From UBA965 sp040396955 (GTDB taxonomy: Bacteria > Chloroflexota > Chloroflexia > Chloroflexales > Roseiflexaceae), in contig JBBAWX010000010.1 in NCBI GenBank assembly GCA_040396955.1, positions 56,865 through 120,864 of the forward strand: a DNA stretch of 64,000 bases. Direction: 5' to 3'. The stretch's first letter is position 1; each line of letters opens with the position of its first letter. Under the pieces are notes generated by a model. It had not been told where the DNA came from. It was given only the letters and a program-made list of their open reading frames with translations, and made no database searches. The position numbers and the translations under genes are program-made. Below, in pieces: positions 34,518 to 42,829 of the stretch.

Positions 34518-34562
34518 AGTGCGCTCCCTTTGTCTTCGTTGACCGTCTACGCCCATTGTAAA

Positions 34563-34594
34563 GCCAAAACGGTGACGCGTGTCACCGTTTTGGC
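34563..34594 (-). terminator. gpmI terminator
   Basis: Perfect 14-bp arms GCCAAAACGGTGAC / GTCACCGTTTTGGC with a 4-base loop, 28 bases after the gpmI stop on the minus strand, followed by TTTACAAT. Confidence 0.75.
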
Positions 34595-34622
34595 AGGGAG
34601 ATTGCGAAATTCATTCCACAGA

Positions 34623-36185
34623 TTATGCACGTTGGATGAGGCTTGTACCGGTCATCTGTGGGGCCTTGGCAATGCCAAGGATGTCAAGGATGGTCGGGGC
34701 AATGTCGCTGAGTCGTCCACCATTGCGCAGCGTGATGGTGTGGTAGTGAGAATCAGCAGCCGACACCAGCATGACCGGCACCTTGTTGATGGTGTGGGCG
34801 GTGAATGGTCCACCCGTGCTTTCGTCGATCATGTATTCGGCATTGCCGTGATCGGCGGTGACGAGCGCGACCCCACCTTTGGCAACGACGGCGGCCACCA
34901 CGGCCCCCACACATTGATCGACCGTCTCGACGGCGGTAATCACGGCCGGCATGACACCGGTATGCCCCACCATGTCGGGATTGGCAAAATTCACGATGAT
35001 GACGTCGTAGCGGTCATTGGCGATGGCATCGAGCAAGCCGTCACGGATGCCGGCCGCGCTCATTTCGGGTTGCAGGTCGTAGGTCGCCACCTTCGGTGAG
35101 GCCACCAGCAAGCGTTCTTCGCCGGGGAAAGGAATCTCACGGCCGCCGTTGAAATAAAACGTCACATGCGGGTATTTCTCGGTTTCGGCGGCATGGAGTT
35201 GTGTCAACCCGGCGTCGGAGATGACCTTGGCCAGCGGGGTTTCCACATCATCGTTGGCGAATGCAATCGCAACGGGGAGCCCTTTTTCGTACTCGGTCAT
35301 GCAGATATAGGCCAAATTGCTCAAAAACGGGCGCTCAAACCCGTCGAAGTCGGGCATCACAAAGGCCCGGGTAATCTGACGCATGCGGTCAGCACGGAAA
35401 TTGAAGGCAATAATCGCATCGTTGGCTTGAATGGTTGCCACCGGAGTACCGGATGCGGTGACCACTACGGCCGGTTTGATGAATTCATCCGTGATATCGG
35501 CATGATACGCACGCTGGATTGCCTCGGCGGCACTGGCGACATGGTCACCGATGCCGAGCACCATGGCTTCGTAGGCGATGCGAGTGCGTTCCCAGCGCTT
35601 GTCACGGTCCATCGCATAGTAGCGCCCAGTGACACTTGCGATTTGGCCGATGCCAATGGCCTGCATGGCGCGTTCGAGCTCCTGCAAAAATTCCGCCCCA
35701 CTCCGTGGTAATGTGTCGCGACCATCGGTGAATACGTGCAGATACACCTGGGTCACGCCAGCCTGCTTGGCGAATTTCAACAAGGCGATTTGATGCGCAA
35801 TATGGCTGTGGACGCCACCATTGCCGAGTAATCCGATGAGGTGAATGTGACTGTTGTGGGTCTTGGCATGTGCCACCGCATCAAGGAAGGCCTGATTGTG
35901 ATAAAAACTTTCGTCTTCGATGCTACTGTCGATGCGAGTGATGTCTTGCATCACCACAAAGCCGGCTCCGAGGTTGAGGTGACCGACTTCGGAGTTGCCC
36001 ATTTGACCGGTCGGCAACCCTACGTGTTTTTCTGCAGCCGAAATATACGTGGTCGGACACTCGGCTTGCCATTGGTCGAGATGCGGTGTATTGGCCTGCT
36101 TGACCGCATTCCCAACGGTGTCGGCCCGCTCACCAAGACCGTCGAGGATGGCCAGGAGCACTGGACGTGGGCGATGATCTGACAT
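34623..36185 (-). CDS. gpmI: 2,3-bisphosphoglycerate-independent phosphoglycerate mutase
   Basis: Glycolytic interconversion of 3- and 2-phosphoglycerate, dependent on Mn. 520 aa. Metal Asp15 in AILDGLGE, the phosphorylated Ser65 in TGQMGNSEVGH, and the C-terminal metal cluster in ADHGNAE. AAGGAG lies 10 bases before the chosen ATG; the in-frame extension to 36263 reaches the secA stop and is rejected. Confidence 0.97.
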   Translation of the reverse strand: MSDHRPRPVLLAILDGLGERADTVGNAVKQANTPHLDQWQAECPTTYISAAEKHVGLPTGQMGNSEVGHLNLGAGFVVMQDITRIDSSIEDESFYHNQAFLDAVAHAKTHNSHIHLIGLLGNGGVHSHIAHQIALLKFAKQAGVTQVYLHVFTDGRDTLPRSGAEFLQELERAMQAIGIGQIASVTGRYYAMDRDKRWERTRIAYEAMVLGIGDHVASAAEAIQRAYHADITDEFIKPAVVVTASGTPVATIQANDAIIAFNFRADRMRQITRAFVMPDFDGFERPFLSNLAYICMTEYEKGLPVAIAFANDDVETPLAKVISDAGLTQLHAAETEKYPHVTFYFNGGREIPFPGEERLLVASPKVATYDLQPEMSAAGIRDGLLDAIANDRYDVIIVNFANPDMVGHTGVMPAVITAVETVDQCVGAVVAAVVAKGGVALVTADHGNAEYMIDESTGGPFTAHTINKVPVMLVSAADSHYHTITLRNGGRLSDIAPTILDILGIAKAPQMTGTSLIQRA

Positions 36186-36209
36186 GGACGTATGACTCCT
36201 TAATGTCCA

Positions 36210-36239
36210 CAACGACGCCCCATGGTGAGAGCGTCGTTG
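36210..36239 (-). terminator. Hairpin between secA and gpmI
   Basis: 9-bp perfect arms CAACGACGC / GCGTCGTTG with a 12-base loop just after the secA stop and close to the gpmI ribosome binding site. No U-run; terminator function is uncertain. Confidence 0.4.
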
Positions 36240-36263
36240 CATGAATGACTCGAAATGTGACAA

Positions 36264-39149
36264 CTAGCGGCGTTGCTTGCCGCGGGTCACGTTGTTGGCA
36301 CGGGTCGCCGTACTTGCTGGTGGTTGCTTTTGCAAAATGGCGAGGAGCTCTTGCTCTTTGCCGAGATGGCACACCTTGAATTTGCGCCCGCTACCGCAGG
36401 GACACGGGTCGTTGCGCCCGGGCATTTGCGCCGTGTTGCGCACGGTGCGCGATTGCGGTTGTGCGCTTTCGCTACCGTCGCTGACCTGGGCCTGCTGGGC
36501 TGCCACGAGCCGTTTGAGTTGCTCGGCCTCGATCTGGCGCAACGTCTGCTCATACTGAAACGAGACGTGGATAATCTGGTAGACCAAATCACGCGAAATA
36601 TTGTGCTTGAGCTCCTCAAACATGGTATACGCGTTGCGTTGATACTCGGTGAGTGGATCACGCTGTGCGATGGTCTGTAGATTGATCTCTTGGCGCAAAT
36701 CTTCCATGCCAGTCAAGTACTCGACCCAGTGTCGGTCGATGATGCCCAGCAACAAACGCCGCTCAATGTAACGCATGGCGTCGGCGCCGAGCGCCTGCTC
36801 GCGCACATCGTAGACGTGCAGGAACTGCGCAATGAGCTCTTCGCGGACTTCGAGGCGACTCAGCTCGATGAGCTCCTCTTCGATGCCGTCAGGAAGCTTC
36901 GGATTGATGGTGCGCAGTGGTCGCATGAGGGGCGCCAAATCCCAGTCAGCCGGGTCTTCACTGAGATGTTCGTCGAGCAGCGCGTCAATTTCGTCGCTGA
37001 CCATCCCCAAGACGCGCTCACGCAGGCTCTCACCATCAAGAATGCGCCGGCGGTCGGCGTAAATGACGGTGCGCTGTTTGTTCATCACGTCGTCGAACTC
37101 GACGGTGTGTTTGCGGATATCGAAGTTGTAGCCCTCGACACGCGTCTGCGCCCCTTCGATGGAGCGATTGATGAGCCCTGCTTCAATGGGGACATCGTCG
37201 TCGACGCCGAGGCGCTCCATCAGCCCCTTGACACGGTCCATGGGTCCGAAGCGGCGCATCAGGTCGTCTTCGAGTGACAGGTAGAAACGCGACGAACCAG
37301 GGTCACCTTGGCGGCCGGCACGCCCGCGGAGCTGGTTGTCGATGCGCCGTGCTTCGTGGCGCTCAGTACCGATGACGTGTAATCCGCCCAAGGCGACGAC
37401 CTCGGCGCGTTCGGCCTCGGTGCGTATGTGTGCCTCGGTCAAGGCCGCTTGTACTTGCTCGGGTGTGGCTTGGTCGCTGTCGATGCCCTGCTCGGCAAGC
37501 ACGAGGTCAACCAACCCGTCCGGATTGCCACCCATGAGGATGTCGGTACCACGACCTGCCATGTTGGTGGCAATCGTGACCCGACCAATGCGACCAGCCT
37601 GGGCGACAATGGCCGCCTCGCGCTCGTGTTGTTTGGCGTTGAGCACCTGGTGTTCGATGTTGTAGGAGCGGAGTAGGGTGCTGAGGCGTTCTGACGTATC
37701 CACGGATGTGGTACCGACAAGAATTGGCCGCCCTTCGGCGTGCTTTTCTTGGATGTCGCGCACCACTGCCTCGAATTTGGCGGCCTCGGTGCGATAAATC
37801 AGGTCACTCATGTCTTGGCGCACCATGGGGCGATGCGTGGGGATGATGGTGACTTCGAGATTGTAGATTTTAGCGAACTCTTCACGCTCTGTGTCGGCCG
37901 TACCCGTCATACCACCGAGTTTTTTGTACATGCGGAAGAAGTTTTGATAGGTGATGGTGGCCAACGTGACGTTTTCTTGGCGCATGCGCACGCCTTCTTT
38001 GGCCTCGACCGACTGATGCAACCCGTCACTCCAGCGCCGCCCCGACATCTTGCGGCCGGTGAATTCATCAACAATCACGACTTCACCATCGCCTTCGACG
38101 ATATAGTCGCGGTCGCGCTGATAGATGAATTGCGCACGCAAGGCGTTTTCGAGGTAATGGGTGAGCTGGTAGTACTGCGGATCGTACAAGTTTTCATCGT
38201 TGGGGATACGCAAAAGGCGCTCCACCTTGAGGATGCCCTGCTCGGTCAACTGCACACTCTTGGTGCGCAGGTCGATCATGAAATCCCCTTGCGGGTCTTC
38301 GATGTTTTCTTTTTTGACCTGATCGGGCGTGTATGGGCTGGCGGTCAAGTTGCGCACGAGCGTTGCGAAGCGCCGATATTCTTGGCTACTCTCTTGGGCT
38401 GGGCCCGAGATAATCAGCGGTGTGCGTGCTTCGTCGATGAGAATGTTGTCGATTTCGTCAACAATGGCAAAGTTGAGCGGCCGTTGGACGAGCTGCTTTT
38501 CTTCAAACACCATGTTGTCACGCAGATAGTCGAAGCCGACTTCGCTGTTGGTCGCATAGGTGATATCCGCATGGTAGGCTTCACGGCGAGAGACCGGTCG
38601 CCAGTGGATAAGCCGGCGGTCATCACTTGCGGCTTTCGGGTCCACGTATTCTGGATCAAAGATGGCTGATAAATCATGGGCAATTACGGCAACGCTCATC
38701 CCCAAGGTGTGGTAAATGGGTGCCATCCAGCCAGCACCGACGCGCACCAGGTAGTCGTTGACGGTGATAAGATGGACCCCTTTGCCTGTGAGTGCATTGA
38801 GGTACAGTGGCAACGTGGCGACAAGCGTTTTGCCCTCACCGGTTTTCATTTCGGCAATGCGCCCACTGTGGAGCGTGATACCACCGATGAGCTGCACGTC
38901 GAAATGACGTTGGTTGTTGATGCGTTTGGACGCCTCACGTACCAATGCAAAGGCCTCGGGCAACACATCATCGAGACTTTCACCGGCGGCTAGGCGATCG
39001 CGGAAGCGTGGGGTGTATGCAGCAAGCTCGTCCATGCTACAGGCCTGCATCACTGATTCGAGCCCGTTGATACGCTCTACGATTGGCGCAATGCGCCGGA
39101 GCTCTTTCTCGGTGCTATCGCCAAAGATGGATTTGAGAAACTTAAACAC
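36264..39149 (-). CDS. secA: Preprotein translocase ATPase SecA
   Basis: Motor of Sec-dependent export. 961 aa. Walker A in MKTGEGKT, DEAD-type box IVDEIDNILIDEARTPLIISG, motif RGRAGRQGDPGSSRFYLS, and a C-terminal zinc motif CPCGSGRKFKVCH. The best start is a GTG at 39149 (protein begins MFKFLKSIFGDS), with AAGGAG 5 bases upstream; a GTG at 39155 directly abuts that site. A TATAAT at 39207-39212 is a likely -10. Confidence 0.97.
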   Translation of the reverse strand: MFKFLKSIFGDSTEKELRRIAPIVERINGLESVMQACSMDELAAYTPRFRDRLAAGESLDDVLPEAFALVREASKRINNQRHFDVQLIGGITLHSGRIAEMKTGEGKTLVATLPLYLNALTGKGVHLITVNDYLVRVGAGWMAPIYHTLGMSVAVIAHDLSAIFDPEYVDPKAASDDRRLIHWRPVSRREAYHADITYATNSEVGFDYLRDNMVFEEKQLVQRPLNFAIVDEIDNILIDEARTPLIISGPAQESSQEYRRFATLVRNLTASPYTPDQVKKENIEDPQGDFMIDLRTKSVQLTEQGILKVERLLRIPNDENLYDPQYYQLTHYLENALRAQFIYQRDRDYIVEGDGEVVIVDEFTGRKMSGRRWSDGLHQSVEAKEGVRMRQENVTLATITYQNFFRMYKKLGGMTGTADTEREEFAKIYNLEVTIIPTHRPMVRQDMSDLIYRTEAAKFEAVVRDIQEKHAEGRPILVGTTSVDTSERLSTLLRSYNIEHQVLNAKQHEREAAIVAQAGRIGRVTIATNMAGRGTDILMGGNPDGLVDLVLAEQGIDSDQATPEQVQAALTEAHIRTEAERAEVVALGGLHVIGTERHEARRIDNQLRGRAGRQGDPGSSRFYLSLEDDLMRRFGPMDRVKGLMERLGVDDDVPIEAGLINRSIEGAQTRVEGYNFDIRKHTVEFDDVMNKQRTVIYADRRRILDGESLRERVLGMVSDEIDALLDEHLSEDPADWDLAPLMRPLRTINPKLPDGIEEELIELSRLEVREELIAQFLHVYDVREQALGADAMRYIERRLLLGIIDRHWVEYLTGMEDLRQEINLQTIAQRDPLTEYQRNAYTMFEELKHNISRDLVYQIIHVSFQYEQTLRQIEAEQLKRLVAAQQAQVSDGSESAQPQSRTVRNTAQMPGRNDPCPCGSGRKFKVCHLGKEQELLAILQKQPPASTATRANNVTRGKQRR

Positions 39150-39206
39150 GCGCACTCCTTAGGTGACAATGCGACACGGTCGCAAGATGTTTACACATCC
39201 GCCGAA

Positions 39207-39212
39207 ATTATA
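39207..39212 (-). promoter_or_regulatory. Candidate -10 element for secA
   Basis: Perfect TATAAT on the minus strand about 58 bases before the secA start, in a locally AT-rich stretch. No strong -35. Confidence 0.45.
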
Positions 39213-39271
39213 GCATATTCATCTGCATTGCCCCACAATCATGATGAGGAATACATGAAGAAACCGCCATT

Positions 39272-40147
39272 TCAGATGACGGGTGCTAGGTCGTACATCT
39301 GGTCGATGATGTGGCGAATGTGGTGGTCGTATGTGGGGCATCCTGCCGGAAACCACGTATGCCCCGCCCGTACCAACCAGTCGATGCGTAGCAGCGCCCA
39401 GTACCACAGGGCAACGGCTGGAAATATACGCATGTCGCCACCACACATGGCCGTGAAATGTATCACATCAAACACTTGAGCGGCGCGTAGCGGTCGTTGC
39501 CAATCGATGATGACAAGGGCATCGTTGCGGATGAGCAGATTGCCAAGGTGCACATCACCATGTACAACCCCCATCGTCGTTGTCGCATGGAACTCCCGCA
39601 TGTCATCGCCTAGGGCGATGGCATGGAGTCGTGTCGTATCGGCCCGGTATACCCGATGAAAGCGCCCGCTGTGTATGTGATCCGAGAGCATGGCCAGGGT
39701 CTCTTTCATATATGCCTGCCACGCCACCCAATTGCTGATGTCGACCCAGACCGGGAGTGTCTCGGGGAGTTGGGCCAAGGTGCGCCATAGCTCGTGCATG
39801 CGTTGCTCGTTGAAGTCATCTCGGGTGGCAGGCCGTGCTCCTTCGTCGTGAAACAAGAGGGCAGGCAACGAAGACGTCGGGTGCCCTGCTACGATGTCGA
39901 CATGCTGGAGGAGGCATGAGACCATGGTGCGGTGTCGGTAGACGGCGCATTCGACACTCGGTGGACGTTGGACTTTGTAAAAAAAGCTCCGCCCATCGGC
40001 CGTGTGGAGGTGTTGGACACAAGACAACGGCCATTCGTGTTGCGTATGCCGCCGCGTCATCGTGCTGCCGATGTGCTGAGAAAGCCACGTGTCAGTGTGG
40101 AGCCAAAGGGCAAAATGCGGGTGTGCAAAGTAATCCGTATCGTGCAT
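39272..40147 (-). CDS. Aminoglycoside/choline-kinase-like phosphotransferase
   Basis: 291 aa. Catalytic loop VHGDVHLGN at 195-203 with Asp198 and Asn203, the metal Asp215 in VIIDWQRP, and a likely ATP Lys in FFYKVQ. This is the small-molecule kinase fold (APH/ChoK); the substrate is not predictable and antibiotic resistance should not be assumed. GGAG lies 8 bases before the ATG. Divergent from the first MFS gene. Confidence 0.85.
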   Translation of the reverse strand: MHDTDYFAHPHFALWLHTDTWLSQHIGSTMTRRHTQHEWPLSCVQHLHTADGRSFFYKVQRPPSVECAVYRHRTMVSCLLQHVDIVAGHPTSSLPALLFHDEGARPATRDDFNEQRMHELWRTLAQLPETLPVWVDISNWVAWQAYMKETLAMLSDHIHSGRFHRVYRADTTRLHAIALGDDMREFHATTTMGVVHGDVHLGNLLIRNDALVIIDWQRPLRAAQVFDVIHFTAMCGGDMRIFPAVALWYWALLRIDWLVRAGHTWFPAGCPTYDHHIRHIIDQMYDLAPVI

Positions 40148-40201
40148 GTCGCATGCTCCATGGGCGGGCGATGCTGTCTTTTTGTATGGCTCTATGCTAC
40201 C

Positions 40202-41467
40202 ATGCCCTGTATGAATGACGATCAGATGCGCCACCGTTGGTGGCAAGTTGTTGCCACCCTTTGGATGACACAGTTGGCAGTCATGGTCAGTGGCAACGCC
40301 CTCAATTTCGCACTTATTTGGCAACTCAGTGCCACCACACAATCGGCGCAGGCCCTGGCGCTGGCCGCCGCCTTGAGTCTCGTGCCGGGCATCGTGGTCA
40401 CTCCCATTGCTGGCATGCTCAGCGATCGCCAGTCACGCCGCCAACTGATGATCATGGCAGAGGTCGCGGCCAGCCTGCCGTTGTTGGCGGTGTGGCTGTG
40501 GCCCGCCACCGTGCCAATCTGGGCCATCTACGTTGTTGTGGTCTGGCGGGCAGCTGCTACCGCCATCCACTACACCGCTTTTCAATCGCTATTGCCCCAA
40601 CTCATCCCCGCACGTCATTTTCAACGACTCAGTGGGATGCCCCAATTTGTGCATGGGTTTGCCTCATTGTTGACACCGGTGCTCGGCGCCCTGATCGTCG
40701 CTACTTGGGGGGTGACTTGGGCGGCTGGGGTCGCATTATTGATGCTGGGGCTGAGTCTCGGAGTGTTGCTACTGGTGCCGATTCCAACTGGCACTCCGGC
40801 CACTGTTGTGACTCGCTGGCAAGATGATTGGCGTGCGCTACAGCGGGTGGTGCCACAGCGGCACGGTTTGTGGCAGCTTTTGTGGGCCGCCGTCATCCTC
40901 AATGTCTGCTTGTTGCCCATTTTTAGCATGTTGCCACACATGGTGACCACCTACTTCCAACAGGGCCCCTGGTTGTTGGTCTGGTTGGAGCTGGCTGGCG
41001 GTGCCGGCTTGTTGCTCGGCGCCGTTGCACTCGCGAGTTGGGGGGGCTTTGCCCATGTGCCCCATACCCTGGTAGTGGCCGTGGTGTTGCTGATTGTGGC
41101 CATGATAATCGTGGCTCTGACACCGCCGAGTTGGCCCTGGTCCATGATTGCCGCCTTGGTGCTTATCGGGTGGGCGGCGGCTTGGGCGCATGGTCCCCTG
41201 CTCACACTCGTTCAAGCCAACGTGCCAGTGAGTATGCACGGACGTGCCCTCGCCGTGCTGACCACCGCCATGAATGCGGCTGCACCTCTGGGCATCGCAC
41301 TGGCCGGTGTCGTCGTTGATGCGAGTGGCGTTTCGCTCTGGGCTGCCATGGTCGCACTCGGCGCCATCGGTGTGCTCTGGTGGGCAGTCCGTGGCCCTAT
41401 CATGACGCTGCGGAGTACCCCCCTGCCGTCGATTGCTCAGCACACTGATTTGACATTTGATGTATAA
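40202..41467 (+). CDS. MFS transporter 1
   Basis: 421 aa with about 12 membrane helices. The cytoplasmic loop GMLSDRQSRRQLMI between helices 2 and 3 is the MFS signature of the enterobactin exporter-like / macrolide efflux group. The start is uncertain (ATG at 40202 or 40211; no good ribosome binding site). Tandem with a second MFS gene of the same subfamily. Confidence 0.85.
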   Translation: MPCMNDDQMRHRWWQVVATLWMTQLAVMVSGNALNFALIWQLSATTQSAQALALAAALSLVPGIVVTPIAGMLSDRQSRRQLMIMAEVAASLPLLAVWLWPATVPIWAIYVVVVWRAAATAIHYTAFQSLLPQLIPARHFQRLSGMPQFVHGFASLLTPVLGALIVATWGVTWAAGVALLMLGLSLGVLLLVPIPTGTPATVVTRWQDDWRALQRVVPQRHGLWQLLWAAVILNVCLLPIFSMLPHMVTTYFQQGPWLLVWLELAGGAGLLLGAVALASWGGFAHVPHTLVVAVVLLIVAMIIVALTPPSWPWSMIAALVLIGWAAAWAHGPLLTLVQANVPVSMHGRALAVLTTAMNAAAPLGIALAGVVVDASGVSLWAAMVALGAIGVLWWAVRGPIMTLRSTPLPSIAQHTDLTFDV

Positions 41468-41477
41468 ATGATATTAT
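41450..41477 (+). promoter_or_regulatory. Promoter of MFS transporter 2
   Basis: TTGACA (41450-41455) and TATTAT (41472-41477) with a 16-base AT-rich spacer. It overlaps the end of MFS transporter 1, so the second gene can be expressed alone. Confidence 0.65.
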
Positions 41478-41521
41478 TATGATGTTAAATCACGGAAAAC
41501 GACGAGAAGTGTACGGGAGAT

Positions 41522-42757
41522 ATGACAACAGCACAACGGTGGGTAGGGCCATTTGTCGCGTTGCAAATCGGGCAGACGATTGCGCGTTTTGGCGGAGCGT
41601 TTTCAAATTTTGCGTTGATTTGGTGGGTTGCACAGACCTACGGCACGGCGACATCGTTGGCGACCGGGGTATTGATAAGCATGGTGCCCGGGATTGTGCT
41701 TGGGCCGTTGATTGGCACAATTGTTGATCGATTTGACCGCCGGTTCTTTATCGGGATGAGCAACGTGGTCTATGCCACAAGTGCGGCAGCACTCTACGTG
41801 TTGGCACATTACGATCTGCTCGTGTTGTGGCATTTGTATGTGGTCATGTTCATCAATTCGTTGGCGGGGCAGTTTCACTACATGTCATTGATTGCAGCGA
41901 CACCAATGATGGTCCCAAATGAGCATTTGCAACGAGTCTCAGGAATCGGGCAATTGCGTGAGGGGGCGGTGGCCATCATGGCGCCGCCGGTTGGCGCGCT
42001 GTTGTTGGAGTTCATCCATTTAGAGGGGATTTTGTTGCTTGAAATGGTTACGGGGGTGACTGCCGCATTGAGCATCATCTGGGTGGCGATTCCGCGTCCG
42101 TCTGCGGACACCACCACTCATCAGCCCAACGTGTGGGGTGATTTGCGCGCCGGGTTTCGCTATGTACGGGCATGGCCAGGGCTGATGGCATTGCTCGGGG
42201 TCGCCATGATTCTCAACCTGCTTTTTAATCCTGCATTTTCGTTGATGCCGTTGCTCGTAAAAGACTATCTACGTGGTGGGGCGATACAACTCGCGTGGAT
42301 GGAGGCTGCGCTCGGCAGTGGCATGATTGTGGGGTCGGTGGTACTGGGGGTGTGGGGTGGGTTCTCCAAGCGCATGCACACCATGTTGGTGGGGGTGCTC
42401 GGTATGGGGATTGGTGCGATTGTATTGGGGCGGATCGGCCATGATGGTTTGTTCATTGGCATTGGTGCCATGGCACTGTTTGGGTTTGTGCAACCGCTTA
42501 CCAATGGACCGTTGATGGCCATTATTCAATCCAAGGTGGCTCCCGAAATGCAGGGGCGCATCATGGGGTTCATGGGGAGTTTGTCGGGGGCAATTTCGCC
42601 CATCGGGTTGTTGTTGGCGGGCCCAATCGCCGATCGGTTTGGGTTGCAGATCTGGTATTTGGCCGCCGGAGTGGCGTCATTGGCGGTGATACCGTTGATG
42701 TTGGGGTGGGCGACGTTGCGCACCATTGAGGAGCAAATCCAACCGGTGACCACGTAG
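41522..42757 (+). CDS. MFS transporter 2
   Basis: 411 aa with 12 predicted helices. Loop GTIVDRFDRRFFIGMSN is the MFS motif A equivalent; NGPLMAIIQSKVAPEMQGRI, before the last helices, is typical of macrolide-efflux-like DHA members. Parallels transporter 1 (NVPVSMHGRALAV at the same place), so the two arose by duplication or form a heterodimer. GGGAG is very close to the ATG. A strong terminator follows. Confidence 0.88.
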   Translation: MTTAQRWVGPFVALQIGQTIARFGGAFSNFALIWWVAQTYGTATSLATGVLISMVPGIVLGPLIGTIVDRFDRRFFIGMSNVVYATSAAALYVLAHYDLLVLWHLYVVMFINSLAGQFHYMSLIAATPMMVPNEHLQRVSGIGQLREGAVAIMAPPVGALLLEFIHLEGILLLEMVTGVTAALSIIWVAIPRPSADTTTHQPNVWGDLRAGFRYVRAWPGLMALLGVAMILNLLFNPAFSLMPLLVKDYLRGGAIQLAWMEAALGSGMIVGSVVLGVWGGFSKRMHTMLVGVLGMGIGAIVLGRIGHDGLFIGIGAMALFGFVQPLTNGPLMAIIQSKVAPEMQGRIMGFMGSLSGAISPIGLLLAGPIADRFGLQIWYLAAGVASLAVIPLMLGWATLRTIEEQIQPVTT

Positions 42758-42786
42758 CGCACCGACGGTGATAGTGAGGGGTTGAC

Positions 42787-42820
42787 CACTGCGGGGTGCT
42801 CTACCGAGCACCCCGCAGTG
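42787..42820. terminator. Bidirectional terminator hairpin
   Basis: Perfect 15-bp arms CACTGCGGGGTGCTC / GAGCACCCCGCAGTG with a 4-base loop, between the stops of MFS transporter 2 and the C11 peptidase gene. Confidence 0.7.
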
Positions 42821-42829
42821 ATGGTGTGC

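Noticed and set aside
39272..40147. Aminoglycoside resistance gene
   Set aside because: Only the general kinase fold motifs are present; many members act on choline, homoserine or sugars.
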